The position numbers were made by a program, and so were the translations under genes. From assembly GCA_016215625.1 (NCBI GenBank), contig JACRIW010000045.1, forward strand, positions 1 to 41,020: a DNA stretch of 41,020 nt. Reading direction: 5' to 3'. A model generated the notes under the pieces. The model did not search any database, was not told the origin of the DNA, and was given only the letters and a program-made list of their open reading frames with translations. This DNA is from Candidatus Eiseniibacteriota bacterium. Lineage in GTDB: Bacteria; Eisenbacteria; RBG-16-71-46. Numbering within the stretch: the first letter of the stretch is position 1; each line of letters opens with the position of its first letter. This document shows, piece by piece, positions 9,401 through 15,732 of this stretch.

Positions 9401-9721
9401 GGCTTCCGCCGGCTCGGACTGGGCAAGGTGATCGGGACGCGCACGTGGGGCGGGGAGATCTGGCTGAGCCAGGACAACTTCCTCGTGGACCGCGGCATCG
9501 CGACCGCCGCCGAGACCGGCGTGTACGGCGCCGAGGGCCGGTGGCTGATCGAGAACCACGGCGTGGATCCGGACTTCGTCGTGGACAACGCGCCGCGCGA
9601 GACGTTCGACGGACGCGACGCGCAGCTGGAGGCCGCGGTCAAGCACCTCATGGCGGAACTGGCGCGCGAGCCGGTGAAGCGTCCGGTGGCGCCGAAGTAC
9701 CCGGACAAGAGCGTGAAGTAA
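6401..9721 (+). CDS. Tricorn-type serine protease (beta-propeller, PDZ, S41 core), secreted
   Basis: Protein of 1106 residues; ATG is preceded by GGAGG with 7 nt spacing. Residues 1-25 form a signal peptide, so it probably acts in the periplasm or on the surface, unlike archaeal cytoplasmic tricorn. Residues about 30-550 contain WD40/TolB-like propeller blades (repeated ISPDGKWVAF, LSPDGDRVVL, PSPDGKFIAH, WSPDSRWIAY, WSPDGKWLYF). A Lys/Pro/Ala-rich linker lies near 560-585. Then come a second propeller-like part, the C1 helical segment with H768 (LVALHMYVYGGD), a PDZ domain (about 790-870) and the S41 core with S993 in ERTASDGE and E1051 in WLIENHGVDPD. H768, S993 and E1051 correspond to the tricorn catalytic His/Ser/Glu, so the enzyme should be active. 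Tricorn degrades oligopeptides. A hairpin terminator follows the gene. Confidence 0.93.
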   Translation: MPLRRLAHALVPALLATLVSFRSAGAVAVGSTPDSLGYYRFPAVHGSSVVFTAEGDLWRVGIEGGVARRLTSHAGQETNAAISPDGKWVAFTAAYDGPTEAYVMPLDGGLPTRLTYDGDRSAVVGWTPRGEVLVTTRKHSTLPNLQLVTIHPTTFARTRVPLAQASEGAYDGAKLVFTRFEAQPSHTKRYRGGRVQQLWAWAGGAAEARALFPGDSATSRNPMVWNGRVYFIGDRDLNMNLWTCRSDGSDLKQLTTHKGFDVRYASMSEGKIVYQLGADLRVYDVVAGKDAPLAVRLASDFDQLRERWVGNPVEWVTAAHLSPDGDRVVLTARGQVFVAPLKPGRFVDVTRDAGTRWRNARFLADGKRLSALCDASGEIELWTLPANGVGAPVQQSRDGRVIRWDGIPSPDGKFIAHTNRDQELWILELATGRQTRIAKCEDWNDILDVTWSPDSRWIAYARPARNLLLQVLLYSLDTQKTIEATTDRWDSYSPAWSPDGKWLYFLSDRTYESLVGSIWGSRQPEPFYDGTTRIYALSLRAKYRSPFAAPDELEGGADEKPAAKPDKPAAAGAKKPAAAAAEKPATPATVVIDEAGLQSRLIEVPAGNGNYSTLTTDGKRLWYLNAELSADRKQTLHSFAIGNDGDEPTTVLADVRTYELSADRKKILARKGDAFYVFDAGAKGPSDLAEAKLPLDGWQLPVTPRIEFGQMFEESWRLERDYFYDPDMHGVDWNAMRAKYRPLAARVTDRAELADVFQQMIGELVALHMYVYGGDQRKGTDAGDPATLGAEWERDEAAGGWRVTHVHHADPDQPESLSPLEAPGVDVREGDVIVAINGVASLSAPHPSALLRRKSGKEVLLSVKRGSGAARDVIVRPINNAKDAELRYDAWEYERRVRVDSLSHGRIGYVHLRSMGTEDMAQFTRDYYPVYQREGLILDARNNTGGNIDAWVLSRLIRRSWMWWQPRNGRPFGNMPFAFDGRMTVLVNERTASDGEVLAEGFRRLGLGKVIGTRTWGGEIWLSQDNFLVDRGIATAAETGVYGAEGRWLIENHGVDPDFVVDNAPRETFDGRDAQLEAAVKHLMAELAREPVKRPVAPKYPDKSVK

Positions 9722-9743
9722 GCCGCCATTTCCGAAGCACTCA

Positions 9744-9785
9744 CGGGGCGCGGGTCGCTGCACGGCCTGCGCCCCGCGGCGTTTT
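9744..9785 (+). terminator. Intrinsic terminator of the tricorn protease gene
   Basis: CGGGGCGC (9744-9751) pairs perfectly with GCGCCCCG (9769-9776) and is followed within a few bases by TTTT (9782-9785). It lies 22 nt after the stop codon. This separates the protease transcript from the following outer-membrane protein gene. Confidence 0.75.
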
Positions 9786-9989
9786 CCCTGCGGGCAACGC
9801 CCGGATTCACGCGCCGGCCGCGGGCGGGTCTAGCGTCCCGGGCGTTGGGTCACTCGTCGGCAGCCTTCCGGGCCGGCCGGCTGCCCTCGGAGGCGCCGCC
9901 AGGACGAGCGACATGTCGAATGAACGGTCAGGCAGCCGGATCGGGACGTCACGCGCGACGAGCGCATGGGCCTCCCGAGGAGTCGTTCG

Positions 9990-10712
9990 ATGCGCAAGGT
10001 CCTCTTCGCCCTCGCACTCCTGTTCGCGCTCATGGCGCTCCTGCCCGCGACCGCCGAATCGCAGGCGAACGGTCCGGACATTCCACGTCAGGGACAAGTC
10101 GCACTCGGTGTGACCGGCGGCATGGCGCAGCCGCTCGGACAACTCGGCCGCGCGATCGCACTGGAAGGCAGCTCGGCCGCGAGCGGACTCAACCTCGATC
10201 GCGGCATCTCCGGCCGCGCGTACGCGGACTATCACGTGACGCAGCGATTCGCGCTCGGCGGCTTCGTCTGCGCGGCGCGCTCGTACATGAAGGACGTGTC
10301 GGTCACGCGCGAATCGGGCACGCGCACCTACGAGCGGCTGCTCGAAGGGCGCACGACGCAGCTCGGCCTGTACGCGAAGTACTTCCTGCCGCAACGGGGC
10401 GCGTGGTCGAGCTACGTGCTCGGTGGCGCCGCGCACGTGGATCGCAAGACGCAGCTCGCGCCGGAAGTCGCGCTGCTCTACCCCGGCACGTCGGTGTTCG
10501 AGGTGCGTGACGACCGCCTCGGCTTCGTGGGCGGGCTCGGGAGCGACTACGCGTGGAACGACCGGCTCTCGCTGGGCGTCGTCGCGCTGCTCGATTACTC
10601 GGGGCCGCTCGCGCACGACTTCCCGTGGATGGGCGAGGGGCACGACGTGAACGACTGGTCGTTCCTGACGCTGCAGGCGGGAGTGTCGTGGCACCTGGGC
10701 GTGGGGATGTAA
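9990..10712 (+). CDS. Predicted outer-membrane beta-barrel protein
   Basis: Protein of 240 residues. The start MRKVLFALALL is chosen because GAGGAG lies 7 nt before it; an in-frame ATG 24 nt upstream has no ribosome site. Residues 1-24 form a signal peptide (cut near AESQA). The rest alternates polar and hydrophobic residues in about eight strands, for example QVALGVTGGM, FALGGFVCAARSY, TQLGLYAKYFLP, WSSYVLGGAAHVD, LGFVGGLGSDYAWN, LSLGVVALLDYSG, and the last strand FLTLQAGVSWHLGVGM, typical of small OmpW/OmpA-like barrels. No periplasmic binding domain is present. It is alone between a terminator and a convergent phosphatase gene. The preceding 200 nt include a small GGCAGCC/GGCTGCC hairpin at 9859-9885. 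Transported substrate unknown. Confidence 0.8.
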   Translation: MRKVLFALALLFALMALLPATAESQANGPDIPRQGQVALGVTGGMAQPLGQLGRAIALEGSSAASGLNLDRGISGRAYADYHVTQRFALGGFVCAARSYMKDVSVTRESGTRTYERLLEGRTTQLGLYAKYFLPQRGAWSSYVLGGAAHVDRKTQLAPEVALLYPGTSVFEVRDDRLGFVGGLGSDYAWNDRLSLGVVALLDYSGPLAHDFPWMGEGHDVNDWSFLTLQAGVSWHLGVGM

Positions 10713-10759
10713 GAGGAGCCCGACGATGTCCGTCCCATGGTGAGCTGGGGCGTCGCGCG

Positions 10760-11512
10760 CTACTTGGCCGCGCCCCAGCCGCCGCCCTTGCCGCTGAACG
10801 TCTGTCGGCCGAGGGGGATGTGGCCGACGTCGCCGTAGATCGCGAGGCGCGTGCCGCCGTTGGGCAGAACCTGGATCACGGTGAGCGAGCAGTTGCCGAT
10901 GTCGAACCGCGCCCACTCCCTGGTGTCGAGCCCGACCGCGCGTGACACGAGGTAGCGGATCACGTTGCCGTGGCAGACGAGCACGTCGTACGTGTCGGCC
11001 CCGGGCGTCGCGCCAAAGTACTTGTTCCACACGGCGTCGACCTGCGCGTCGCACTCGGCGAACTCCTGCGCGGTGGAACCGGCCATGAGGTCGGCGCGGC
11101 TCGAGGTCATCGTGCACTCGCTGAGCAGCGAGTCGCGCGCGACGCTCATGTGCATCGGCCCGCTCATGACGTCCGCCGTCTGCATGGCGCGCAGCAGCGT
11201 GCTGCTGACGAGCGAGCGGAACTTGACCGGCGTGGCGGCCAGCCGCTCGGCGATGTATCCCGCCTGCTCGCGCCCGAGCGCGTTGAGCCCGTTACCCACG
11301 CGATCGTCCACCTTGTCGTCGCGGTCGTAGATGCCGTGACGGATCAGGTAGACGTAGTGCATGCCCTTGCCGGCGGGAGCGGCCGCCGCGGGCGGAGCGG
11401 GCTTCGTCGCCGCGGCCGCGCCCGGATGGCCGGCCGGCTGCGCGGCCGAGCGGCCGGTGGCGAACGAAGCGAACGCGACGAGTGCGAGAGCGGCGACGAG
11501 CAGGCGCTTCAT
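10760..11512 (-). CDS. Secreted histidine phosphatase (phosphoglycerate-mutase-like, PGAM5-like)
   Basis: Protein of 250 residues. Residues 1-24 form a signal peptide, followed by an Ala/Pro-rich linker to about residue 48. The catalytic RHG is at 58-60 with H59 as the phospho-acceptor. SSTLLRAMQTA (R108) supplies the second arginine, E132 in LLSEC is the likely acid, and H181 in LVCHGNVIR is the second catalytic histidine. All four catalytic-pocket positions of the branch are present, so the enzyme should be active. The spacing and the IRHG-Y-D start recall PGAM5-type protein or small-molecule phosphatases more than dPGM. The substrate is unknown and location is probably periplasmic. GGAG lies 10 nt before the ATG. 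It is divergent from the cytochrome gene and could share its regulatory region. Confidence 0.88.
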   Translation of the reverse strand: MKRLLVAALALVAFASFATGRSAAQPAGHPGAAAATKPAPPAAAAPAGKGMHYVYLIRHGIYDRDDKVDDRVGNGLNALGREQAGYIAERLAATPVKFRSLVSSTLLRAMQTADVMSGPMHMSVARDSLLSECTMTSSRADLMAGSTAQEFAECDAQVDAVWNKYFGATPGADTYDVLVCHGNVIRYLVSRAVGLDTREWARFDIGNCSLTVIQVLPNGGTRLAIYGDVGHIPLGRQTFSGKGGGWGAAK

Positions 11513-11590
11513 GGTGGCGAATCTCCGTGGGCGGTGCGCAAGGGCGATCGCCGCGGACTATGCCCCGGCCGGGAAAGAACTGCACGCGAT

Positions 11591-11604
11591 ATGACGGCCG
11601 TCAT
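11591..11604. promoter_or_regulatory. Perfect 14-bp palindrome between divergent phosphatase and cytochrome genes
   Basis: ATGACGGCCGTCAT is a perfect palindrome 88 nt before the cytochrome ATG and 79 nt before the phosphatase ATG. Its position between two divergent genes suggests a dimeric regulator site. It does not match the FNR/NnrR (TTGAT-N4-ATCAA) or NsrR consensus, so the regulator is unknown. Confidence 0.45.
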
Positions 11605-11691
11605 GTGACAGGGCGGCGATTCTTGCCGACACTGCAAGGGCCATCCATTCCAGATGCCGGTGCAGCACCTCAAAGACCATTCGAGGAAATC

Positions 11692-13029
11692 ATGTCTCGC
11701 AACCTGAAGTACCTGCCGGCCGCGTTCGCGGCCGCATTCGTGCTGTGTCTTTCCGTGCCCGCGCTGCTCGCACTGTTCGCGACCGCGCAGGCCGCCGAGC
11801 CCGCGCCCGGCACGCCCGCCGCGGCGTGCGTCGATTGTCACGCCAAGTCGTCGCCCGGCGTGGTCGCCGACTGGCGCGCGAGCAAGCACTTCGGCGAAGA
11901 CGTCGGCTGCATCAAGTGCCATGGCACCGGTCACTCGACCGCGACCGACGCTGCCAACGCCAAGATGCCGACCGCCGAAACGTGCGGCGAATGTCACTCC
12001 GACCGGCTCGAGCAGTTCGGCCGCAGCAAGCACGCCAAGGCGTGGGTCGCGCTGAACGCCATGCCCACCGCGCACGGCCAGCCCGCGCCCATGATGGGTG
12101 GCCAGAAGGGCTGCGGCGGTTGTCACAAGGTCGGGCTCAAGAGCGCGGCCGAGCAGGCGCAGATCGTCGCCGGCGGCAACGCGCACGGCAACGCGTCGTG
12201 CGACGCGTGCCACACGCGGCACACGTTCTCGCTCAAGGAGGCGCGTGAGCCGCAGGCGTGCCAGACCTGCCACATGGGCTTCGATCATCCGCAGTGGGAG
12301 ATGTATTCGACGTCCAAGCACGGCACGCGGCACTCGATGAAGCAGCTCGGGATCCTGCCGCAGAGCACGAGCGCGCCCACGTGCCAGAGCTGCCACATGC
12401 CCGGCGGCGACCACAACGTCGGCACCGCGTGGGGCTTCCTGGCGGTGCGGCTGCCGCTGCCCGAGGACAAGCAGTGGGCGGCCGATCAGGTCACGATCCT
12501 GCAGGGTCTCGGCGTGCTCGACCCCGCGGGCAAGCCCACCGGCCGCCTCGACGTGGTGAAGGCCGGCGACGTCGCGCGGCTCGACCAGGCGTCGTTCCAG
12601 GCGCGGCGCGACCAGATGCTCAAGGCGTGCACGCAGTGCCACTCGGGCAAGTTCGCGCAAGAGCAGCTGCAGGCCGGCGACGACATGATCAAGGCCGCCG
12701 ACCACCTGATGGCCGAGGGCATCCGGATCGTGGCCGGGCTTTACGCCGACGGGCTGCTGAAGAAGCCGGCGAACTATTCGGCGGCGTTCCCGGACCTGCT
12801 CACGTTCCACGACGCGCCCACGAAGATCGAGCAGACGCTGTTCGTGATGTTCCTCGAGCACCGCATGCGCACGTTCCAGGGCACGTTCCACGCGAGTCCG
12901 GACTACGCCATGTGGTACGGCTGGTCGGAAATGCAGCGCGACCTGACCGACATTCGCGAGATGGCCGCCGAGATGCGGCGCGGCAAGCCCGCGCGGCCCG
13001 GCGCGCCGAGGAAGCCTGCGGCGCACTGA
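11692..13029 (+). CDS. Octaheme cytochrome c, hydroxylamine-oxidoreductase family
   Basis: Protein of 445 residues; ATG with GAGG 5 nt upstream. Residues 1-35 form a Sec signal peptide (AQAA), so the protein is periplasmic. Eight CXXCH motifs bind haem: C46, C73, C98, C141, C170, C190, C231 and C313 are the first Cys of each. The spacing, with seven clustered and the eighth after an 80-residue gap, and the helical C-terminus (QTLFVMFLEHRMRTFQG, then DYAMWYGWSEMQRDL at 404-418) are those of the HAO family. Members oxidise hydroxylamine or hydrazine, or run reductively on nitrite, NO or hydroxylamine. Whether the P460 tyrosine crosslink is present cannot be settled by eye; Y404 and Y409 are the candidates. 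A strong terminator follows. gdhA, the next gene, assimilates ammonium, the product expected of a reductive enzyme. Confidence 0.88.
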   Translation: MSRNLKYLPAAFAAAFVLCLSVPALLALFATAQAAEPAPGTPAAACVDCHAKSSPGVVADWRASKHFGEDVGCIKCHGTGHSTATDAANAKMPTAETCGECHSDRLEQFGRSKHAKAWVALNAMPTAHGQPAPMMGGQKGCGGCHKVGLKSAAEQAQIVAGGNAHGNASCDACHTRHTFSLKEAREPQACQTCHMGFDHPQWEMYSTSKHGTRHSMKQLGILPQSTSAPTCQSCHMPGGDHNVGTAWGFLAVRLPLPEDKQWAADQVTILQGLGVLDPAGKPTGRLDVVKAGDVARLDQASFQARRDQMLKACTQCHSGKFAQEQLQAGDDMIKAADHLMAEGIRIVAGLYADGLLKKPANYSAAFPDLLTFHDAPTKIEQTLFVMFLEHRMRTFQGTFHASPDYAMWYGWSEMQRDLTDIREMAAEMRRGKPARPGAPRKPAAH

Positions 13030-13048
13030 CCGAGGCCGGCACCCCCCG

Positions 13049-13088
13049 GGGCCCGCGCGTGAGTCCTCCGCGCGGGCCCTGCCGTTTT
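13049..13088 (+). terminator. Intrinsic terminator of the cytochrome gene
   Basis: GGGCCCGCGCG (13049-13059) pairs perfectly over 11 bp with CGCGCGGGCCC (13069-13079), then TGCCGTTTT. It begins 20 nt after the stop codon. It is one of the strongest hairpins in the window. Confidence 0.85.
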
Positions 13089-13415
13089 CGGGGCCCCTCG
13101 CGGCCGCGTGCTCTCCTGCCAGAACGGGCCGGGCACCTGTCAGGCTGGCCGACTCCCGCCGGAGTGCGCGAGGAGCCCCGATGGCGCGCGCGCGACTGCA
13201 GTTGGCTGCCGAAGGGGGGAATCGCACCGCTTTTCGGGGTCGTTCTCCGGCCAAAGCCGCTCAGGCTTTCGTGCTACGCGCGTCCGCCGGTGGGAGTAGG
13301 ATGCGCGCGGAGCGAGGGCGCTCCCGCGTGGCGCGGATCCCGTCCGCCGTGGCGCGCGTGGCTCGTCTGTTGCTGTTTGTCGGGGCCCCTTTTCGGCCCG
13401 CGAAAGGAGCAACTC
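13089..13415. other. Intergenic region upstream of gdhA
   Basis: About 330 nt with no supported gene. The last 15 bases hold the gdhA ribosome site. A GGGGCCCC / CGGCCCG-rich stretch just before it could fold. No clear -35/-10 pair, riboswitch or tRNA is visible. Short ORFs that cross it are shadows. Confidence 0.5.
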
Positions 13416-14828
13416 ATGAGTGGAATGGACGTGGCAGTGGGCAAGGGTACGAGCAAGACCATGAGCGCGAAAGACTACGTTTCCTCCGTCATCGACGGTG
13501 TCATTGCGAAGAACCCCGCGGAGCCCGAGTTCCACCAGGCGACGCGCGAAGTCCTCGGTTCGCTGGTTCCCGTTCTCGATCGTCATCCCGAATACAAGGC
13601 CGCCCGGCTTCTCGAGCGGATCGTCGAGCCCGAGCGCGTGATCATGTTCCGCGTGCCGTGGCAGGACGACCGTGGCGAAGTGCAGGTGAACCGCGGCTTC
13701 CGTATCGAAATGAACAGCGCGATCGGCCCGTACAAGGGCGGTCTGCGATTCCACCCCTCGGTCAATCTGGGCATCCTGAAGTTCCTGGCCTTCGAGCAGG
13801 TCTTCAAGAACTCGCTGACGACGCTCCCCATGGGCGGCGGCAAGGGCGGCTCGGACTTCGATCCGAAGGGCAAGAGTGACAACGAGGTCATGCGCTTCAC
13901 GCAGTCGTTCATGACCGAACTGTTCCGCCACATCGGGCCGGACACCGACGTTCCCGCCGGCGACATCGGCGTGGGCGGCCGCGAGATCGGCTTCCTGTTC
14001 GGGCAGTACAAGCGCCTGCGCAACGAGTTCACCGGCGTGCTCACGGGCAAGGGCCTCGGCTGGGGCGGCTCGCTGATTCGTCCGGAAGCCACCGGCTACG
14101 GCACCGTGTACTTCGCGGCCGAGATGCTGAAGGCCAAGGGCCTGAGCCTCGAAGGCAAGACGTGCCTCGTGTCGGGCAGCGGCAACGTGTCGCAGTACAC
14201 CGTCGAGAAGGTGCTGGATCTGGGCGGCAAGCCGGTGACGCTGTCGGATTCCGGCGGCATGATCTACGACCCGGCCGGCATCGACCGCGAGAAGCTCGCG
14301 TTCGTGATGGATCTGAAGAACGCCCGCCGCGGCCGCATTTCGGAGTACGCGACGAAGTTCACGACCGCCAAGTACGTGCCGGTCGACTCGAAGCTCGATT
14401 ACAACCCGCTGTGGGACGTGAAGGCCGACTGTGCGTTCCCGAGCGCGACGCAGAACGAGATCAACGCCAAGGACGCCGCGAATCTGGTCAAGAACGGCGT
14501 GTCGCTGGTGGCCGAGGGCGCGAACATGCCTTCGACGCTGGACGCCATCAAGATCTACCTGGACGCCGGCATTCTGTACGGACCGGCCAAGGCGGCGAAC
14601 GCGGGTGGTGTGGCCACGTCGGGTCTCGAGATGTCGCAGAACAGCATGCGGCTCTCGTGGACGCGCGAGGAAGTGGACCAGCGCCTGCACAACATCATGA
14701 TCGCCATTCACCGCAACTGCTTCGACACGGCCGAGAAGTACGGCACGCCGGGCAATTACCTGAACGGCGCGAACATCGGCGGCTTCCTGAAGGTCGCCAA
14801 CGCGATGATGGATCAGGGTCTGGTCTGA
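13416..14828 (+). CDS. gdhA: NADP-type glutamate dehydrogenase (hexameric, class I)
   Basis: Protein of 470 residues, slightly longer than E. coli GdhA (447) because of an N-terminal extension. It catalyses reversible reductive amination of 2-oxoglutarate with ammonium and is cytoplasmic. AAAGGAG lies 6 nt before the ATG. Visible family blocks are NRGFRIEMNSAIGPYKGGLRF, the catalytic-lysine motif PMGGGKGGSDFDPKG (K143), PAGDIGVGGRE with the catalytic Asp, and a Rossmann domain starting GKTCLVSGSGNVSQYT. Because that loop reads GSGNVS and the second half reads TLSDSGG, the overall pattern is that of the NADPH-preferring bacterial enzymes, but cofactor choice is inferred. It stands alone as a monocistronic gene between a terminator upstream and a 13-bp hairpin downstream. 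Codon use is more even than that of neighbours, as for a well-expressed gene. Confidence 0.97.
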   Translation: MSGMDVAVGKGTSKTMSAKDYVSSVIDGVIAKNPAEPEFHQATREVLGSLVPVLDRHPEYKAARLLERIVEPERVIMFRVPWQDDRGEVQVNRGFRIEMNSAIGPYKGGLRFHPSVNLGILKFLAFEQVFKNSLTTLPMGGGKGGSDFDPKGKSDNEVMRFTQSFMTELFRHIGPDTDVPAGDIGVGGREIGFLFGQYKRLRNEFTGVLTGKGLGWGGSLIRPEATGYGTVYFAAEMLKAKGLSLEGKTCLVSGSGNVSQYTVEKVLDLGGKPVTLSDSGGMIYDPAGIDREKLAFVMDLKNARRGRISEYATKFTTAKYVPVDSKLDYNPLWDVKADCAFPSATQNEINAKDAANLVKNGVSLVAEGANMPSTLDAIKIYLDAGILYGPAKAANAGGVATSGLEMSQNSMRLSWTREEVDQRLHNIMIAIHRNCFDTAEKYGTPGNYLNGANIGGFLKVANAMMDQGLV

Positions 14829-14865
14829 GGGTCCCTCCAACAGATCGCGTGCACGGAAGTACGAA

Positions 14866-14903
14866 CGCGGGGCGGCGAGTGATCGCCGCCCCGCGGTGTG
14901 TTT
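14866..14903 (+). terminator. Intrinsic terminator of gdhA
   Basis: CGCGGGGCGGCGA (14866-14878), loop GTGA, TCGCCGCCCCGCG (14883-14895): 13 perfect pairs followed by GTGTGTTT. It starts 37 nt after the stop. Confidence 0.85.
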
Positions 14904-15024
14904 GCAGGTGTGGGGTTCGCGGACGCGCGCGGCAAGAACTCGACGTCGGTTGCGCACCTGATTCTTGCGGCCGAATCGTGGCGGCCGCCATCTCGGATTG
15001 CGCTTGGCGGCGGCGGCTGACGAG

Positions 15025-15486
15025 TCATTTGCGGCGATTGATTCCCTTTCGCGCTGTTCGAGCCGGGGGAGTCGTCGGACCCGCAGACTCTGGTGAGTCC
15101 GTCGGTAAGTGACGTCTCAAATGGATGCATCCCCAGCCACCTTGCGACTCGTCGCTCGAGCCAGCCCGCGAGGAAGGCTTGCGACTATCGCCGTGCGGCG
15201 GATCGTACGGGCGGAGATCACCCAAGAGCATTCGAATGACGTCCAATGCGAGGTCGCGGCTTTCAAAGTCGCCAATGCACTCCAGTCCTCGGCCAGGCAT
15301 GTGCCCGAAGATGGACCACGTCACTCGCTCGCGCTCCGCTTCGCTGAGCTCAACCAATGACCACACCTGCTCAACCGTTCCTTCGTCGTCGATCTCGAGC
15401 ATGGGAGCGAGCTCGATCGCGTCAAACACCAGTCCATCCTTCGATGGCCAGCGCGAGGGCATCCCGAAGATCTCGTGGCCGGGCAT
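15025..15486 (-). CDS. Small protein of unknown function downstream of the helicase gene
   Basis: Open frame on the minus strand ending in TGA at 15025-15027. The most gene-like part starts at MPGHEIFGMPSRWPS (153 residues from 15486) and runs through LVFDAIELAPMLEIDDEGTVEQVW, LSEAERERVTWSIFGHMPG and FESRDLALDVIRMLLGDL, a plausible alpha/beta fold. Alternative starts in the same frame are ATG at 15546 and 15672 and GTG at 15678; none has a convincing ribosome site, so the start is uncertain. The last 45 residues are low in hydrophobics and may be untranslated if the true stop was lost. It lies after the PLD-helicase gene on the same strand, 246 nt away, within the same lower-GC block. Function unknown. 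Confidence 0.5.
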   Translation of the reverse strand: MPGHEIFGMPSRWPSKDGLVFDAIELAPMLEIDDEGTVEQVWSLVELSEAERERVTWSIFGHMPGRGLECIGDFESRDLALDVIRMLLGDLRPYDPPHGDSRKPSSRAGSSDESQGGWGCIHLRRHLPTDSPESAGPTTPPARTARKGINRRK

Positions 15487-15732
15487 GTCTGCCGGTCGCG
15501 CCGCAGCTGCGCGGCGATCGTGATGTGGCGAAGTGCGGTAGGACATACCGCCTGGGATACCCTGGCGAGGCCGCGTGGTCAATCGTGAAGTGAACCTTCG
15601 TGAGCCAGATGAAACCAATGCCACGGTGGTCCGCAACGACTGGGTCATGTCTGCGCCAGAGGAGCGCATCATGGGCACGTACCAGAAGGTTTGGGGAACT
15701 TCGGTCGGCCAGCGGAGGAGGCGCGCGCTCCT

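Noticed and set aside
6164-9763. 1199-codon open frame on the minus strand across the tricorn gene
   Set aside because: It is a shadow produced by GC-rich codons: Arg/Val/His/Ala-rich, without any motif, while the plus strand has signal peptide, propeller, PDZ and catalytic residues.
9859-9885. Non-coding RNA at the GGCAGCC/GGCTGCC hairpin
   Set aside because: Only a 7-bp stem in GC-rich DNA, with no terminator tract or promoter.
12258-13415. Upstream extension of the gdhA frame
   Set aside because: It overlaps the cytochrome gene and its terminator. A strong ribosome site fixes the start at 13416.
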